From positions 1-64,000 of the forward strand of contig NZ_SCVE01000010.1 in NCBI RefSeq assembly GCF_004297105.1: a stretch of DNA of 64,000 nucleotides. The letters run 5' to 3'. How positions within the stretch are numbered: position 1 is the first letter of the stretch; each line of letters begins with the position of its first letter. Shown here one piece after another: positions 1 to 8,188 of this stretch. The notes under the pieces were generated by a model. That model worked only from the letters and a program-made list of their open reading frames with translations. It was not told the DNA's origin and searched no databases. The translations under genes were made by a program, and so were the position numbers. The DNA comes from Herbiconiux sp. (GTDB lineage Bacteria > Actinomycetota > Actinomycetes > Actinomycetales > Microbacteriaceae).

Positions 1-170
1 CCTGCGCACAGCGAGCTGCAGAACGCGAAGCGGTGGGGGTCGACCCCGGGGGGGGAGGGGGTACCCACCCCACCCCCAGACTCCTGCGCACAGCGAGCTG
101 CAGAACGCGAAGCGGTGGGGTACCCCCAGACCTTGGCGCACAGCGTTCGGCAGAACGCGAAGCGGGAGGC
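1..170. repeat. three direct repeats of about 38 bp at the visible left edge of the phage-like element
   Basis: Copies lie at 1-38, 83-120 (identical to the first) and about 133-170 (diverged in the middle but sharing the GCGCACAGCG and CAGAACGCGAAGCG blocks). The copies are separated by G- and C-runs. The first 18 bases recur once more at 8630-8647, inside the iteron region of the same element. No coding sequence is supported in 1-176. The repeats could be protein-binding sites or recombination remnants; the function is unknown. Confidence 0.75.
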
Positions 171-176
171 TGTGGG

Positions 177-467
177 CTAGAGAACTGAGGTGACCACTGC
201 TACTGCGAGTGATGCCACGGCTATGGCTATCGAGCTGAGAGAGATGGCTAGAGACCTTCGCTCTGCCCGCTTGGCGTCCTCGCGTGCCTGCTCTGTGAGT
301 ACCACACTGGCCTGGAGTGCTTCGGTGGCTAGCGTCATCTGTTCGGCGATGGTTGTCGTGTTCTCGGCTGTTCGCCCTGCGTGATCTGGGCCGGGCATCG
401 AGAAGGTGATTGGCTGCTGTCCAGAACGGAGGAGTGCACGACGGTAGCTCTCGGCGTCGTGTGCCAA
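177..467 (-). CDS. small protein with one C-terminal membrane segment (phage-like element)
   Basis: A 96-residue frame with a TTG start at 467; an internal ATG at 398 would give a 73-residue version. Residues about 40-70 are helical and charged, and the last 25 residues are a single hydrophobic segment rich in Ala, Val, Ile and Ser, so a C-tail-anchored membrane protein is likely. It is the last visible gene of the leftward series that starts with the tape-measure gene, a position where siphophages often carry small tail or lysis proteins. No family is recognised. The start is uncertain because no strong Shine-Dalgarno sequence precedes either candidate. Confidence 0.45.
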   Translation of the reverse strand: MAHDAESYRRALLRSGQQPITFSMPGPDHAGRTAENTTTIAEQMTLATEALQASVVLTEQAREDAKRAERRSLAISLSSIAIAVASLAVAVVTSVL

Positions 468-566
468 CTATCGTCGTCCAGATGCTCGAGCGAGGCTTGC
501 TTCAGGTCTCTCCATGACCGCGAGCGTACTAGCGGCGGAGCGTCGGGCGCGGCCCGTGGAAGGGGG

Positions 567-788
567 TCAGTTCCAGCGCGGCCGTGCCGAACCTCGCGGC
601 CGGCCTCCTTTGTTCACTGGCTTCATCATCTCGGCGTGCAGGGCTGGCATCCACATCACCAACGCCTTGCCCTGTCGTCCGGTGCTGATGCGGGGGTTAG
701 CTTCGAGGCGCCGCCGGATGGTGCGCGTGGACTTGTCGTAGATGGTGGCTGCCATCTCCAGGGTTATGTACTCCTGCACGACCATCAT
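567..788 (-). CDS. small helix-turn-helix-like DNA-binding protein (phage-like element)
   Basis: The start is placed at the ATG ending at 788, because a GGAG lies nine bases before it; the frame could extend to a TTG at 803. It gives 73 residues. Residues about 8-35 (ITLEMAATIYDKSTRTIRRRL) resemble the recognition part of a MerR/excisionase-type helix-turn-helix, followed by a short basic tail (KGGRPRGSARPRWN). It lies on the same strand as, and downstream of, the tape-measure gene. A regulatory or packaging-accessory role is inference only; no specific family was recognised. Confidence 0.5.
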   Translation of the reverse strand: MMVVQEYITLEMAATIYDKSTRTIRRRLEANPRISTGRQGKALVMWMPALHAEMMKPVNKGGRPRGSARPRWN

Positions 789-806
789 GTTTTCTGACTC
801 CAATCG

Positions 807-1238
807 TTACGCGTTGGGAAGCCACGTTCCCCAAATACCGGCAGTAAGACCGCACACGAGACCGATACCTAACAAGATCACGTCGACTCGACTTGAGCTG
901 TCCAGCCCTCGAATCATTCGCTCGGCCAAGAGCTCTCGTCCCGTCTCGATCATTGTGTAGCTCCATGCCTCGAGCCCTTTGGCGGCGTGCGCTTTCATCC
1001 AGTACTGCGCCTGCTCGGCCTCGAGCTCCGCCTTTCGGTCCTTGCCCGTCTCGTTCTTAGCCAGCGCTCCAAGGCGCGCGTACTCCGCGCGAATGTCGGC
1101 GCGCTGCTGGCGCTCGACGTCCATCTGCATTGCAGCCTTGCGTGCTCCGCGACGCGCACCCCAGAGGCCAATGGCTGACAAGACGAAAGCGGCAACGGTT
1201 AGAACTGTGACGACAATCTGCTGTGCGAGAAGCGGCAT
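807..1238 (-). CDS. membrane protein with two transmembrane segments flanking a charged helical domain
   Basis: 143 residues from the ATG at 1238, preceded by a purine-rich GGAGG...AGGA region. The frame can be extended to a GTG at 1319, but that would overlap the end of the tape-measure gene. One hydrophobic segment covers about residues 5-27 and a second lies near the C-terminus (about 118-138). Between them is a charged, Ala/Glu/Arg/Lys-rich helical stretch likely to form a coiled coil. The architecture recalls phage membrane or holin-like proteins, but no family is recognised and no lysin is visible beside it. It follows the tape-measure gene with a gap of about 50 bases, so co-transcription is likely. 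Confidence 0.55.
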   Translation of the reverse strand: MPLLAQQIVVTVLTVAAFVLSAIGLWGARRGARKAAMQMDVERQQRADIRAEYARLGALAKNETGKDRKAELEAEQAQYWMKAHAAKGLEAWSYTMIETGRELLAERMIRGLDSSSRVDVILLGIGLVCGLTAGIWGTWLPNA

Positions 1239-1290
1239 GAGGCTATTGTCCTGCCCCCCTCCGACAATTTCTTTCACCGGGCGCACGTAA

Positions 1291-4236
1291 CTACACTCCG
1301 ACTCGGTAGCCGGCACCAAAGGTTTGACTCTCGGAGCTATCGAATTCAGCGAGAACTATGCGCGCTTCTCCGTTCGCCAATCGGCGGAGCCAGCCGACTA
1401 CTCCGACCCCTTCGAGAACGATTTGCTGGTCGGTGAAGCCCTGAGCAGTCGCAGCAGTTTGGAGGCCTGAGCTGGCGAAGCTCGGCGAGAGAGTCGGCCC
1501 GGTCGGTACCGTGACGAGCCCTTCTATCGCGCGCACTGCACTCGGCGCATTGCGATTGATTCCCAGCACCAGGCCGGCGACAATCTGTGCGCCGACTTCG
1601 TCGCGGAACACCTTCGATGGCGACTGGATGCCAAAAACCCCCTTGGCACCGTTGATGATCTGCTGGCCGGCGCTCACGACGGCGGATATGGCCGCGCCGA
1701 CCTTCTGCTGAATGCCTGAGACGAGGCCATTGATCAGGTCTCGTCCGGCTTGTACGAGCCAACCGCCGGCACCCGACAACGCGCCCTGGATGCGCGACCC
1801 CAGGGACATGACCGCTGCGATGACCCCGATGACGCCGTTGGACACGGTCGACTGGAGATTTGCCCACATTTGGCCCCACGCGGCGATGGCCAGACTCGCG
1901 ACACCGGAAATGAGAGTGCCTACCTGCAGTAGGCCCTGGGCCCAACCGAGGATCATGGCGACGCCGTCGGCTACGACGGAGACGAGGTTGACGAAGAGGC
2001 CGTGCCAGAAGTTGGTCCAGTTGGCGCCGAAGTCGTTCCAGAATCCGACCCATCCGGCGTCGAAATCTCTCGTGAACGTGAAGATCTGTTGGAAGAATTC
2101 GCCAAATTCGCCGGCAATACCCGCGTCTTGGATCTTGTTCAGCGCATCATCGCTCACGAATGCATCTAGGTTCTCCATGATGGTGCCGAAGAGCTCGTAG
2201 ATCGGGAAAGCGATCCCAGAGATGTATCCGGCTAGCCCCTTGATGCCTTCGACGAATCCGGGGAGGATGTCGACGGCAAATTCAGATAGGGCGCCCAGAA
2301 GTGGCAGAAGCGAGCTGCTGAGATCAGAGAGGGGCTGCTTCAGATCGTTGAGAGCGTCCGTGAGTGCAGGGCCTAGGACGGGGAGTACTTCGGTTGTCAG
2401 GTAGTCGAGGATCGGCGAGAGTACGTCCGAGAGGCCGCTGACGGCGGCACCGAGTACGGGGCCGATTTGGCGGGCAAGCTCGCCTGCGAAGCTCCACAGC
2501 GACGCCACCCCGAGGGCGATATCGGGAAGGGAGTCCCCGAAGCTGGCAAGGCCATCCTCGATGCCGCCGATGAGGTCACGGAGACCCTTGCCGATCTCCG
2601 GGCTATTCAGCGCCCCGGCAATGTCTGACACGAGCTGCGAGAAGGCGCGGCCGGCGATCGTGATGAACGCCTCTACATCGGTCCGCCGATCATAGAGAAG
2701 ATCCCCCACAGACTCGAGCGCCCCGCCAAGCGATTCGGTTGCAGCCTCGGCGCCGTTGAAGATCGCCGTCATGGTCCGCTGGAAGCGGGGCCCGTTGACT
2801 ACGTCAGCGATTCGCTCGAGCGAATCAGCAAACCCGGCTAGACCTTTCGAGCCGGCGTTCTCCGCGGCCTTCCAGATCCCAGCAAAGATGCGCCCCGTCG
2901 CCGTGAGAGCATCCCAGACGTCGTAAATGGCCTTGACAGCCTTGTCCATCCACTTGTCGAGCCGACCGTCATTGGCCACCTTGGCGAGCCACTTGTCGAA
3001 GCGGTTGGCGAGATCGACGAACCACTTCGCGAGCCGCGGCATGTACCGTGCACCGACCATGCCGAGCGACGTGATGGCTCCTGCAAATCCATCAGATCCG
3101 CTGGCAAGGATGTCCAGTGAGTCGGCAAGGCCAGCGAAGATCGCCTCGAGCCGCCCGCCCGAGAACGAGGTATCGAAGGAGCGGGCGAGGCTGCCCACGA
3201 AGGAGCCAACGGCCGTCGCGGTCCGATCGAACGAAGCCCGCAGCTGTGGCATCAGATTCGTGACCAGATCGACGATCGGCTGCCGTGCTTGTGCCCAAAA
3301 GTTCGTTCGGATGATCGAGGAGAGCTCCGACATGGCTGGCGCGAGTTCGGCCAATTCTGTCTTCGCGTCCTTGAGTGCCACGACGAGCACCGTCACCGTT
3401 GCGACGAGACCAGCGAACAGCCCGGGGATCACGAGTAGCGCGGGCAGGATCGAGTAGAGTCCGGCGCCAATTCCCGTGAGTCCCGACACTGAGGAGAACA
3501 GCACCGAGGCCAGAGAGGTGAGGCCCGTGAGTAGAACACTGAGCTTGGGAAGTGCCTTGTCGAGGTTCGCGACGCCATCGACAATGTCTTTGATCCAGTT
3601 GAAAGCGACCCGACCGCCGGAAAGCGCTGCAAGGGCTGTGGCCACCTTCACGAACGACGGTTCGTTGACGTTGGCGAAGAACGTCACGATCCGATCGCGG
3701 GCGAGGTACCGAAGCCGGGTGCTCGCGGAGAGCGTCTCCGCCTCGACCTGGATATGCAGCGCATCCTTCTCGACGCTGTCCACCATCTGATGGACCTTGT
3801 GCCGGAAGTTCGCCATCTCCTCTTCGGTCATCGTCGCGCCGATGGTGGCGTGCATGCTTTCGCTGATGATTCGGAGACGGTTCTGGAGCTCGCTGCGCAG
3901 CCGCTCACCGTCGACCGTGGCGGGGATCTTGGCCTCGATCGTCTTCGCGGCTGCCTCGACTTGCGACTTGAGGCGCTGCGCCCACACCTTGTCGAGCGTG
4001 TCCACTGACACCGGCACAGATGCGCGAGTTTCCTTCGCCCACTGCTGCGCCTTCCGGCCGGCGTCCCGCACCGACTCTCGGAGAGTCCCATCGTCGACAA
4101 CAGCCTTGATGGAGACCTGCATCGACCGCTCGATGCGCTCGAGCGACTTCTTCAGGTCCTCCCGGAATCGCGAGGAGTCGGGTACCGCGCGAATGGAGAC
4201 GCGGCCGACACTCTTGCCTCCGGGCGACTTGGCCAC
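1291..4236 (-). CDS. phage tail tape-measure protein
   Basis: 981 residues. The N-terminal 190 residues are charged and helical, as in the coiled-coil head of tape-measure proteins. Residues about 225-290 hold hydrophobic segments, and the long middle is built of Ala/Gly/Leu-rich helices. Near residue 885 is the family hallmark SPSKVF followed by RDEVG, seen close to the C-terminus of many siphophage tape measures. Such proteins set tail length and take part in DNA passage into the cell. The gene starts four bases after the 111-residue gene upstream, so the two are probably coupled. It is intact, which argues against simple decay of the element. The assignment to the tape-measure family is secure; whether it works in a tail here is not known because other tail genes are not visible. 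Confidence 0.9.
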   Translation of the reverse strand: MAKSPGGKSVGRVSIRAVPDSSRFREDLKKSLERIERSMQVSIKAVVDDGTLRESVRDAGRKAQQWAKETRASVPVSVDTLDKVWAQRLKSQVEAAAKTIEAKIPATVDGERLRSELQNRLRIISESMHATIGATMTEEEMANFRHKVHQMVDSVEKDALHIQVEAETLSASTRLRYLARDRIVTFFANVNEPSFVKVATALAALSGGRVAFNWIKDIVDGVANLDKALPKLSVLLTGLTSLASVLFSSVSGLTGIGAGLYSILPALLVIPGLFAGLVATVTVLVVALKDAKTELAELAPAMSELSSIIRTNFWAQARQPIVDLVTNLMPQLRASFDRTATAVGSFVGSLARSFDTSFSGGRLEAIFAGLADSLDILASGSDGFAGAITSLGMVGARYMPRLAKWFVDLANRFDKWLAKVANDGRLDKWMDKAVKAIYDVWDALTATGRIFAGIWKAAENAGSKGLAGFADSLERIADVVNGPRFQRTMTAIFNGAEAATESLGGALESVGDLLYDRRTDVEAFITIAGRAFSQLVSDIAGALNSPEIGKGLRDLIGGIEDGLASFGDSLPDIALGVASLWSFAGELARQIGPVLGAAVSGLSDVLSPILDYLTTEVLPVLGPALTDALNDLKQPLSDLSSSLLPLLGALSEFAVDILPGFVEGIKGLAGYISGIAFPIYELFGTIMENLDAFVSDDALNKIQDAGIAGEFGEFFQQIFTFTRDFDAGWVGFWNDFGANWTNFWHGLFVNLVSVVADGVAMILGWAQGLLQVGTLISGVASLAIAAWGQMWANLQSTVSNGVIGVIAAVMSLGSRIQGALSGAGGWLVQAGRDLINGLVSGIQQKVGAAISAVVSAGQQIINGAKGVFGIQSPSKVFRDEVGAQIVAGLVLGINRNAPSAVRAIEGLVTVPTGPTLSPSFASSGLQTAATAQGFTDQQIVLEGVGVVGWLRRLANGEARIVLAEFDSSESQTFGAGYRVGV

Positions 4237-4240
4237 TGGC

Positions 4241-4576
4241 CTAGTCCGTCTCGGTGAAGTTGGCCGCGATGGTCTGGCTGAACGCGATGTCGATCGTTTG
4301 AACGTCGACGTACGAGTCGACGAAAGATTCGAGAGCGGGCATGAGCGTGGTCAGATTTCGGACCAACTCCAGGGTGCCGCTTAGAACCATTCCCAGGAAC
4401 AGGAACTTGTAGTCGTCTTCTACCGCCGAGGCCTGCTGGCGGAGGTACTCGCCCTGCCGCTCTCGTCCGCTGTCTCTGAGGGCAATGAAGCCGAGGTAGG
4501 AGGCTTTGGCCCAGTCGTGCCATTCGGGCGACTCGGGCGTCAGTGGGGATGTGGGGGTGGTGATCTGAGCCGACAT
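4241..4576 (-). CDS. hypothetical protein immediately upstream of the tape-measure gene
   Basis: 111 residues, helical and acidic, with a hydrophobic patch (FLFLGMVLSGTLEL) around residues 58-72. It sits where siphophages encode tail assembly chaperones, four bases before the tape-measure gene. However, only one reading frame is present here and I see no second overlapping frame or slippery sequence of the G/GT type. A chaperone role is therefore positional inference. A rho-independent terminator lies just 20 bases before its start codon, so expression of this gene and the tape measure must depend on read-through or antitermination. Confidence 0.6.
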   Translation of the reverse strand: MSAQITTPTSPLTPESPEWHDWAKASYLGFIALRDSGRERQGEYLRQQASAVEDDYKFLFLGMVLSGTLELVRNLTTLMPALESFVDSYVDVQTIDIAFSQTIAANFTETD

Positions 4577-4596
4577 GCTGTGACCTTCGGGAACGG

Positions 4597-4638
4597 AAAA
4601 ACCGAGCTCCGATTAGTCACTTGACTAGTCGTGCTCGG
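4597..4638 (-). terminator. rho-independent terminator/attenuator before the tape-measure module
   Basis: Read on the minus strand, CCGAGC (4638-4633) pairs with GCTCGG (4607-4602), and GACTAGTCA (4630-4622) pairs with TGACTAATC (4619-4611) with one mismatch. Five T residues follow (4601-4597). It lies between the membrane-anchored gene and the gene before the tape measure, about 20 bases before that start codon. Confidence 0.7.
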
Positions 4639-4699
4639 CTTGCATGTCGTTCACCGTTCGGCTTGCCGGGAATGTCTCCCAGCGCGCCTAGCGTCGGTT

Positions 4700-4728
4700 T
4701 TTAGATGTATGACAAGGTTACCTTGCAA
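4700..4728 (-). promoter_or_regulatory. possible leftward promoter with overlapping palindrome
   Basis: On the minus strand TTGCAA (4728-4723) is followed after 17 bases by TCTAAA (4705-4700), a moderate match to a housekeeping promoter. The palindrome CAAGG-TTA-CCTTG (4713-4725) lies in the spacer and could be an operator. A transcript from here would run straight into the terminator at 4638-4597, which would then act as an attenuator. The match is weak, so this is a suggestion only. Confidence 0.25.
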
Positions 4729-4779
4729 CTCGTGCAGTTGGGGGCTATTTCGCGCGGGCCGCCATCGCGGCGTCAGTAG

Positions 4780-5628
4780 TCAAAGTCGGCGTTCGTCTAT
4801 GAACGATGCGTAATAGTCGCGGGTGAAGGGCATCGCAACTGCATTCATTGAGGGATATCCCCAGGGACCGGACGTGAATTCCGCGATCTCCCAACCAGCG
4901 TCGTTACCCGGTGTCTTTACGAGCATCGCGCCCCCTTGGATGACTTCGTGTCTCTCGATCGCGCCTGTGTCACCGGGGAAGACATAGGTGATTGTCGTAA
5001 TCACGCAACTGCTCGTTTCGTGCTCGCTCGGGTCACCCAGGTGCAGCTTCGCGTACTCAATCCACGCCGCCAGGGTGTGGATTCGCTCGAGATAGAAGTG
5101 CTTGGACTTGCCTACATCGAGCATGTGCTCGTGCAGCTTGCGGTCTCCGTGGTCCGAGCCCAATTTGATCAGTGCGCGGCGCGGGCCGTCGTTTGATACG
5201 ACAATCCCGATGCGCACCCCAATTTCGCGGGCCGCGTCCTGCGGCAGGATGAACTTCGTTCCCGGCTGGATGACGGAGAGATCAGCCAGCGTATCTTCGT
5301 CTCGCTGTCCGCGCAGAAGGGGATCCAAGCTGTCTTTCGCTTGATGAGTGACTTCTACGGTGAGCCGTGGCATCTCGGCGTCGATTCGGGCCTTCGCGTT
5401 GTCGACCAGAGTGTTGCGCGTGACTTCTTGCTCGGAACGTGCCAGATCTAGAGTCAACTCCGTTGCCTTGACGCTACGTTGTGTCTGCCGAATCTGGAGG
5501 TAAATCAGGATGCCGGTCACGGCGGTAACCACTGCGGCGCCTAGGGTGGCCCAGGCTTCCAGTTGGGCTACCCAGGTGATTGATTCGGATGCAGCGGATG
5601 TCGCCGCCGGCGTGGGGACACTCATCAT
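4780..5628 (-). CDS. membrane-anchored protein of unknown function (phage-like element)
   Basis: 282 residues. After a short polar N-terminus, residues about 25-47 form one hydrophobic segment. A helical stretch rich in Arg, Glu and Leu (about 50-90) follows, then a soluble domain of about 190 residues that ends at the C-terminus. The topology is that of a single-span protein with a large C-terminal domain. No enzymatic motif is recognised. It lies between the MuF-like gene and the tape-measure module, where a phage would normally carry capsid and connector genes, and is followed by a terminator. It could be cargo such as superinfection exclusion or defence, but nothing in the sequence proves this. 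Confidence 0.6.
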   Translation of the reverse strand: MMSVPTPAATSAASESITWVAQLEAWATLGAAVVTAVTGILIYLQIRQTQRSVKATELTLDLARSEQEVTRNTLVDNAKARIDAEMPRLTVEVTHQAKDSLDPLLRGQRDEDTLADLSVIQPGTKFILPQDAAREIGVRIGIVVSNDGPRRALIKLGSDHGDRKLHEHMLDVGKSKHFYLERIHTLAAWIEYAKLHLGDPSEHETSSCVITTITYVFPGDTGAIERHEVIQGGAMLVKTPGNDAGWEIAEFTSGPWGYPSMNAVAMPFTRDYYASFIDERRL

Positions 5629-5665
5629 GCCGCGAGCTTATCGATAGCTGCCGATCCTGAAGTAG

Positions 5666-6661
5666 CTAGGCGCCGCCCAGGCGTTGGCTGATCGAGTTGG
5701 CAACCACGCGTGTGGAGAGAAGTGCCGTTCGTAGTTTGGTCGGATCTCCGTCACCCTTCGCGAGACGCTCTTCCAGGCTGTCGATCGTTCGATCGATGAG
5801 CACCTTACGCTCGCTGAGCTTTTCGAACTGCTGTGCGGGCGTGGGCGGCGAGTATGGCGCTCGTCCGATTTCCGCGGGATCACGAAAATGGTCTGCCTCC
5901 CGGACGAGCACGGGGCCGATCTCTCCGTGCATTCCGATCGCGATGCGAACCTCTTTGAGAGAGTCACGATCGTTGCCGCCGGCGCCCTCGTAGATTCGAT
6001 CGAGGTCTTCGCGATTGAGCTGCAGACCGGGGTCCGCTGCCGCGGTGATCGGCATCGTTTCGCACTTGCACTCGTCGTGGATGTCGAGGAGATCGTCACT
6101 GGAGTAGTAGTTGCTCGCGGCCACCACGCATAGACCGCACGTACCGGACTCGGAGAGTTCAGGATGGATCACACGTCGATAGCCGATCACGAGCGGCGCG
6201 GCGCTCATAACCACGCGCGCTTCGTCCCTGTTGACGATCCCTAGGTCGGTCTCGACCAGATCTTTCAACCGCCTCTCTGCGACGTCGCGCGCCTGCTGGA
6301 CGCTCTTCCCCTGAGAGAGCGCGTAGCGGTATTGGACGGCCGGCCGCTGGTAGACCTCGAGCATGTCAATGTTCGCTCGCGGGTACAGATCGTCGATTGG
6401 ATCGAGGGTCGGCGTTTGTGCGCCAATCTCTCTCAGCACAGCCAGCATGTAGGCGCGTGACAGCCTGCGGGATTGCTTTAGCGCTGCGTCGACGTACACG
6501 GATGAGCGTGCTGACTGCGCGGTCACCAAGTCGCTGTCGTACCAGTCGTCGAAAGACCCCCACATGCCTAGCAGTAGCCGTATCAGCTTCTCAGCGATGG
6601 TGCGGCGCTCCAGCGCATGTCGATCAACGATAGCCGCGACCCTACGTGTGGATATCGCCAT
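5666..6661 (-). CDS. MuF-like phage minor capsid / head morphogenesis protein
   Basis: 331 residues. The helical N-terminal 150 residues are followed by the family's Cys/His region: CGLC with Cys175 and Cys178, then HDECKCE with His195, Cys198 and Cys200, the pattern of actinophage MuF-type minor capsid proteins. The C-terminal third is charged and helical. In phages such a protein is carried in the head near the portal and is usually encoded next to portal and terminase; neither is found on either side here. The gene overlaps the preceding helix-turn-helix gene by 20 bases, suggesting coupled translation. MuF domains can also be fused to toxins, but I see no extra C-terminal toxin domain. 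Confidence 0.75.
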   Translation of the reverse strand: MAISTRRVAAIVDRHALERRTIAEKLIRLLLGMWGSFDDWYDSDLVTAQSARSSVYVDAALKQSRRLSRAYMLAVLREIGAQTPTLDPIDDLYPRANIDMLEVYQRPAVQYRYALSQGKSVQQARDVAERRLKDLVETDLGIVNRDEARVVMSAAPLVIGYRRVIHPELSESGTCGLCVVAASNYYSSDDLLDIHDECKCETMPITAAADPGLQLNREDLDRIYEGAGGNDRDSLKEVRIAIGMHGEIGPVLVREADHFRDPAEIGRAPYSPPTPAQQFEKLSERKVLIDRTIDSLEERLAKGDGDPTKLRTALLSTRVVANSISQRLGGA

Positions 6662-6938
6662 GATGAGATTTCCCCTTTCCTCTGGTCGTGCGTTCCGCGC
6701 GGCCTGTTAGTATTCGGTCGATCTGGGCGCCGGTCAAGCCCCATGAGTTGGGTGCCGGAGGTTCGGTGTGGTCGTGAATGAAGGCTTCAATCACGGCCCG
6801 GGGAAACAGTGTGCGGCGGCCAATTCGCATGACTCCGATGCGCTTCTCTCGTGCGAGGGCGATCAGTTGGGATTCGGAAATTCGGAGGTATTCGGCGGCC
6901 TCTGCGGCGGTGGCGACGTCGGGTAGTTGGTTCTGCAT
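6642..6938 (-). CDS. MerR/excisionase-type helix-turn-helix protein
   Basis: 98 residues. Residues about 8-55 (VATAAEAAEYLRISES ... RIGRRTLFPRAVIEAFI) are a typical DNA-binding domain of the excisionase/HTH_17 type. The remaining 40 residues are polar and basic and resemble no known domain. It is the first gene after a strong hairpin at 7005-7047 and overlaps the MuF-like gene by 20 bases. It could regulate the MuF gene or take part in excision. A second, shorter Xis/AlpA-like gene (9503-9703) lies next to the integrase and is the better excisionase candidate. Confidence 0.75.
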   Translation of the reverse strand: MQNQLPDVATAAEAAEYLRISESQLIALAREKRIGVMRIGRRTLFPRAVIEAFIHDHTEPPAPNSWGLTGAQIDRILTGRAERTTRGKGKSHHGDIHT

Positions 6939-7004
6939 CTGCCGAGTATCGCCGTTCTGGCCCGCTACCTGATGGTGCCGGCGAGTCTGGAGGATTGGTA
7001 GGTC

Positions 7005-7047
7005 GGGCGCCCGGCTGGTGGAGGCTCGTGAGCTCAGCCGGGCGCCC
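7005..7047 (-). terminator. strong hairpin between the cargo genes and the helix-turn-helix/MuF genes
   Basis: GGGCGCCCGGCT (7005-7016) and AGCCGGGCGCCC (7036-7047) form a perfect 12-bp stem with a 19-base loop. It lies just downstream of the 55-residue gene. No T-run follows on the minus strand, so it may be an RNA-stabilising or processing element rather than a classical terminator. Confidence 0.55.
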
Positions 7048-7088
7048 TTGACTGTGCGCAGTGCGGCCCGCGCGCAGTCAGTCGTGGG

Positions 7089-7256
7089 CTACTTGCGGCG
7101 GAGCCGCTCCCGGGCGGACTCGCGAGCTTTCCCGATCTCGCCGTTTCCTGCCGGCGCGACTCGGGAAGGCTTCAGCCTTTCTACAGCCTGTTCCCTCATC
7201 TCGGCCATCGACGGCGGAGGCGTCTCAGACTCGTGCTCGCCCGGCGCGTCGGTCAT
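7089..7256 (-). CDS. 55-residue charged protein, translationally coupled cargo gene
   Basis: The ATG at 7256 overlaps the TGA of the upstream 311-residue gene (ATGA), and the frame runs to TAG at 7089-7091. The product begins MTDAPGEHESETPPP and ends RERLRRK: an acidic, proline-rich head and a basic amphipathic helical tail. It is too short for most gene callers, but the start/stop coupling and the same arrangement one gene upstream support translation. No family is recognised. Confidence 0.6.
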   Translation of the reverse strand: MTDAPGEHESETPPPSMAEMREQAVERLKPSRVAPAGNGEIGKARESARERLRRK

Positions 7257-8188
7257 CGGCGTGCCTTCTCTGCGGCCGCGGCATAGTCACGGGTCAATGC
7301 AAATCGCCTTGCCGTTGCGTCCTGATCGATGCGGGCGCTCGTCGTCTTGAGCTGTGACGCGGTGGGCGTCCAGATCTCCGAGCTAGCGATGACTTTGATC
7401 GTGGCGAGCGCCGAATCGCCATCCCATGGTGGTTGGCTTCCGTTCCGAATCGCCGCGAGAAGAGTCCCGTCGATGTCCAAGCGCTCGGGAGATGCCCAGC
7501 GATTGTCTGTCCGCTCAAGCGGCACGCGGAGGTAGAACATCGGCCACACCTCGGCGTAGTTCTTGATGAACTCGAGGTGTGTCCAGACGTTGGACGCGCC
7601 GTTGATGACTCCGCGATGGATCACCGATAACTGCTGCCATTCCTCGAGCAGGGGCAAAGCTCCTGCGTAGGCGGCTGCTGCGTCTGGCCGGGATGAGATG
7701 TCTTCCAGGGCTGACACGTCGTGGAGGAGGTTCGCGCGTTCGGAGATCGCCGCTGCGATCACGGATCGGCGATCTTGGATTTCTTGACACAGTTCCGACT
7801 GGTGGGCATCAACCCAGGAGTTCGCCCGTTCGACTAGCAGTCGTCGTGCGTTCTCCTCGAGCTTGAACGCCCACTGGCGGAGCTTTGCCTGATCCTCTCT
7901 TGCTATCGCCGCCTCGGCCGCGCGCGTGAGGTCAATCTCTGTCGCTTCGAGGAGTGCGCGGGCATCCGCTAATTCGGCTCGATCGTTTCGAGACCGTGGA
8001 CCGATCTCGTCTATCTGTGCTCGGAGCGTCTGAGACTGGGCAACGAAACTGAGCCAGCCTTCATCGATGGATGCAGCCAGTTCTGCGAACTGCTCGTTTC
8101 CGTCGAGCGCATCTCGCTCCACTCCGCTCGAGCCGGCGATGAGGATGCTCTTGCGAAGCAATCCCGTCGTGTCCTGCGTGGTCGTCAT
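7253..8188 (-). CDS. 311-residue helical protein of unknown function (phage-like element)
   Basis: The first 180 residues are almost wholly helical and rich in Glu, Arg, Leu and Ala, with likely coiled coils between residues 60 and 150. The C-terminal part (about 195-311) is mixed and contains several Trp and aromatic residues (WTHLEFIKNYAEVWPMFYLRV). There is no signal peptide or membrane segment. The ATG at 8188 overlaps the stop of the gene before it and its TGA overlaps the start of the gene after it, so the three form one translationally coupled unit. Coiled-coil cargo of this kind can be scaffold, regulator or anti-phage effector; the sequence does not decide. Confidence 0.6.
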   Translation of the reverse strand: MTTTQDTTGLLRKSILIAGSSGVERDALDGNEQFAELAASIDEGWLSFVAQSQTLRAQIDEIGPRSRNDRAELADARALLEATEIDLTRAAEAAIAREDQAKLRQWAFKLEENARRLLVERANSWVDAHQSELCQEIQDRRSVIAAAISERANLLHDVSALEDISSRPDAAAAYAGALPLLEEWQQLSVIHRGVINGASNVWTHLEFIKNYAEVWPMFYLRVPLERTDNRWASPERLDIDGTLLAAIRNGSQPPWDGDSALATIKVIASSEIWTPTASQLKTTSARIDQDATARRFALTRDYAAAAEKARR

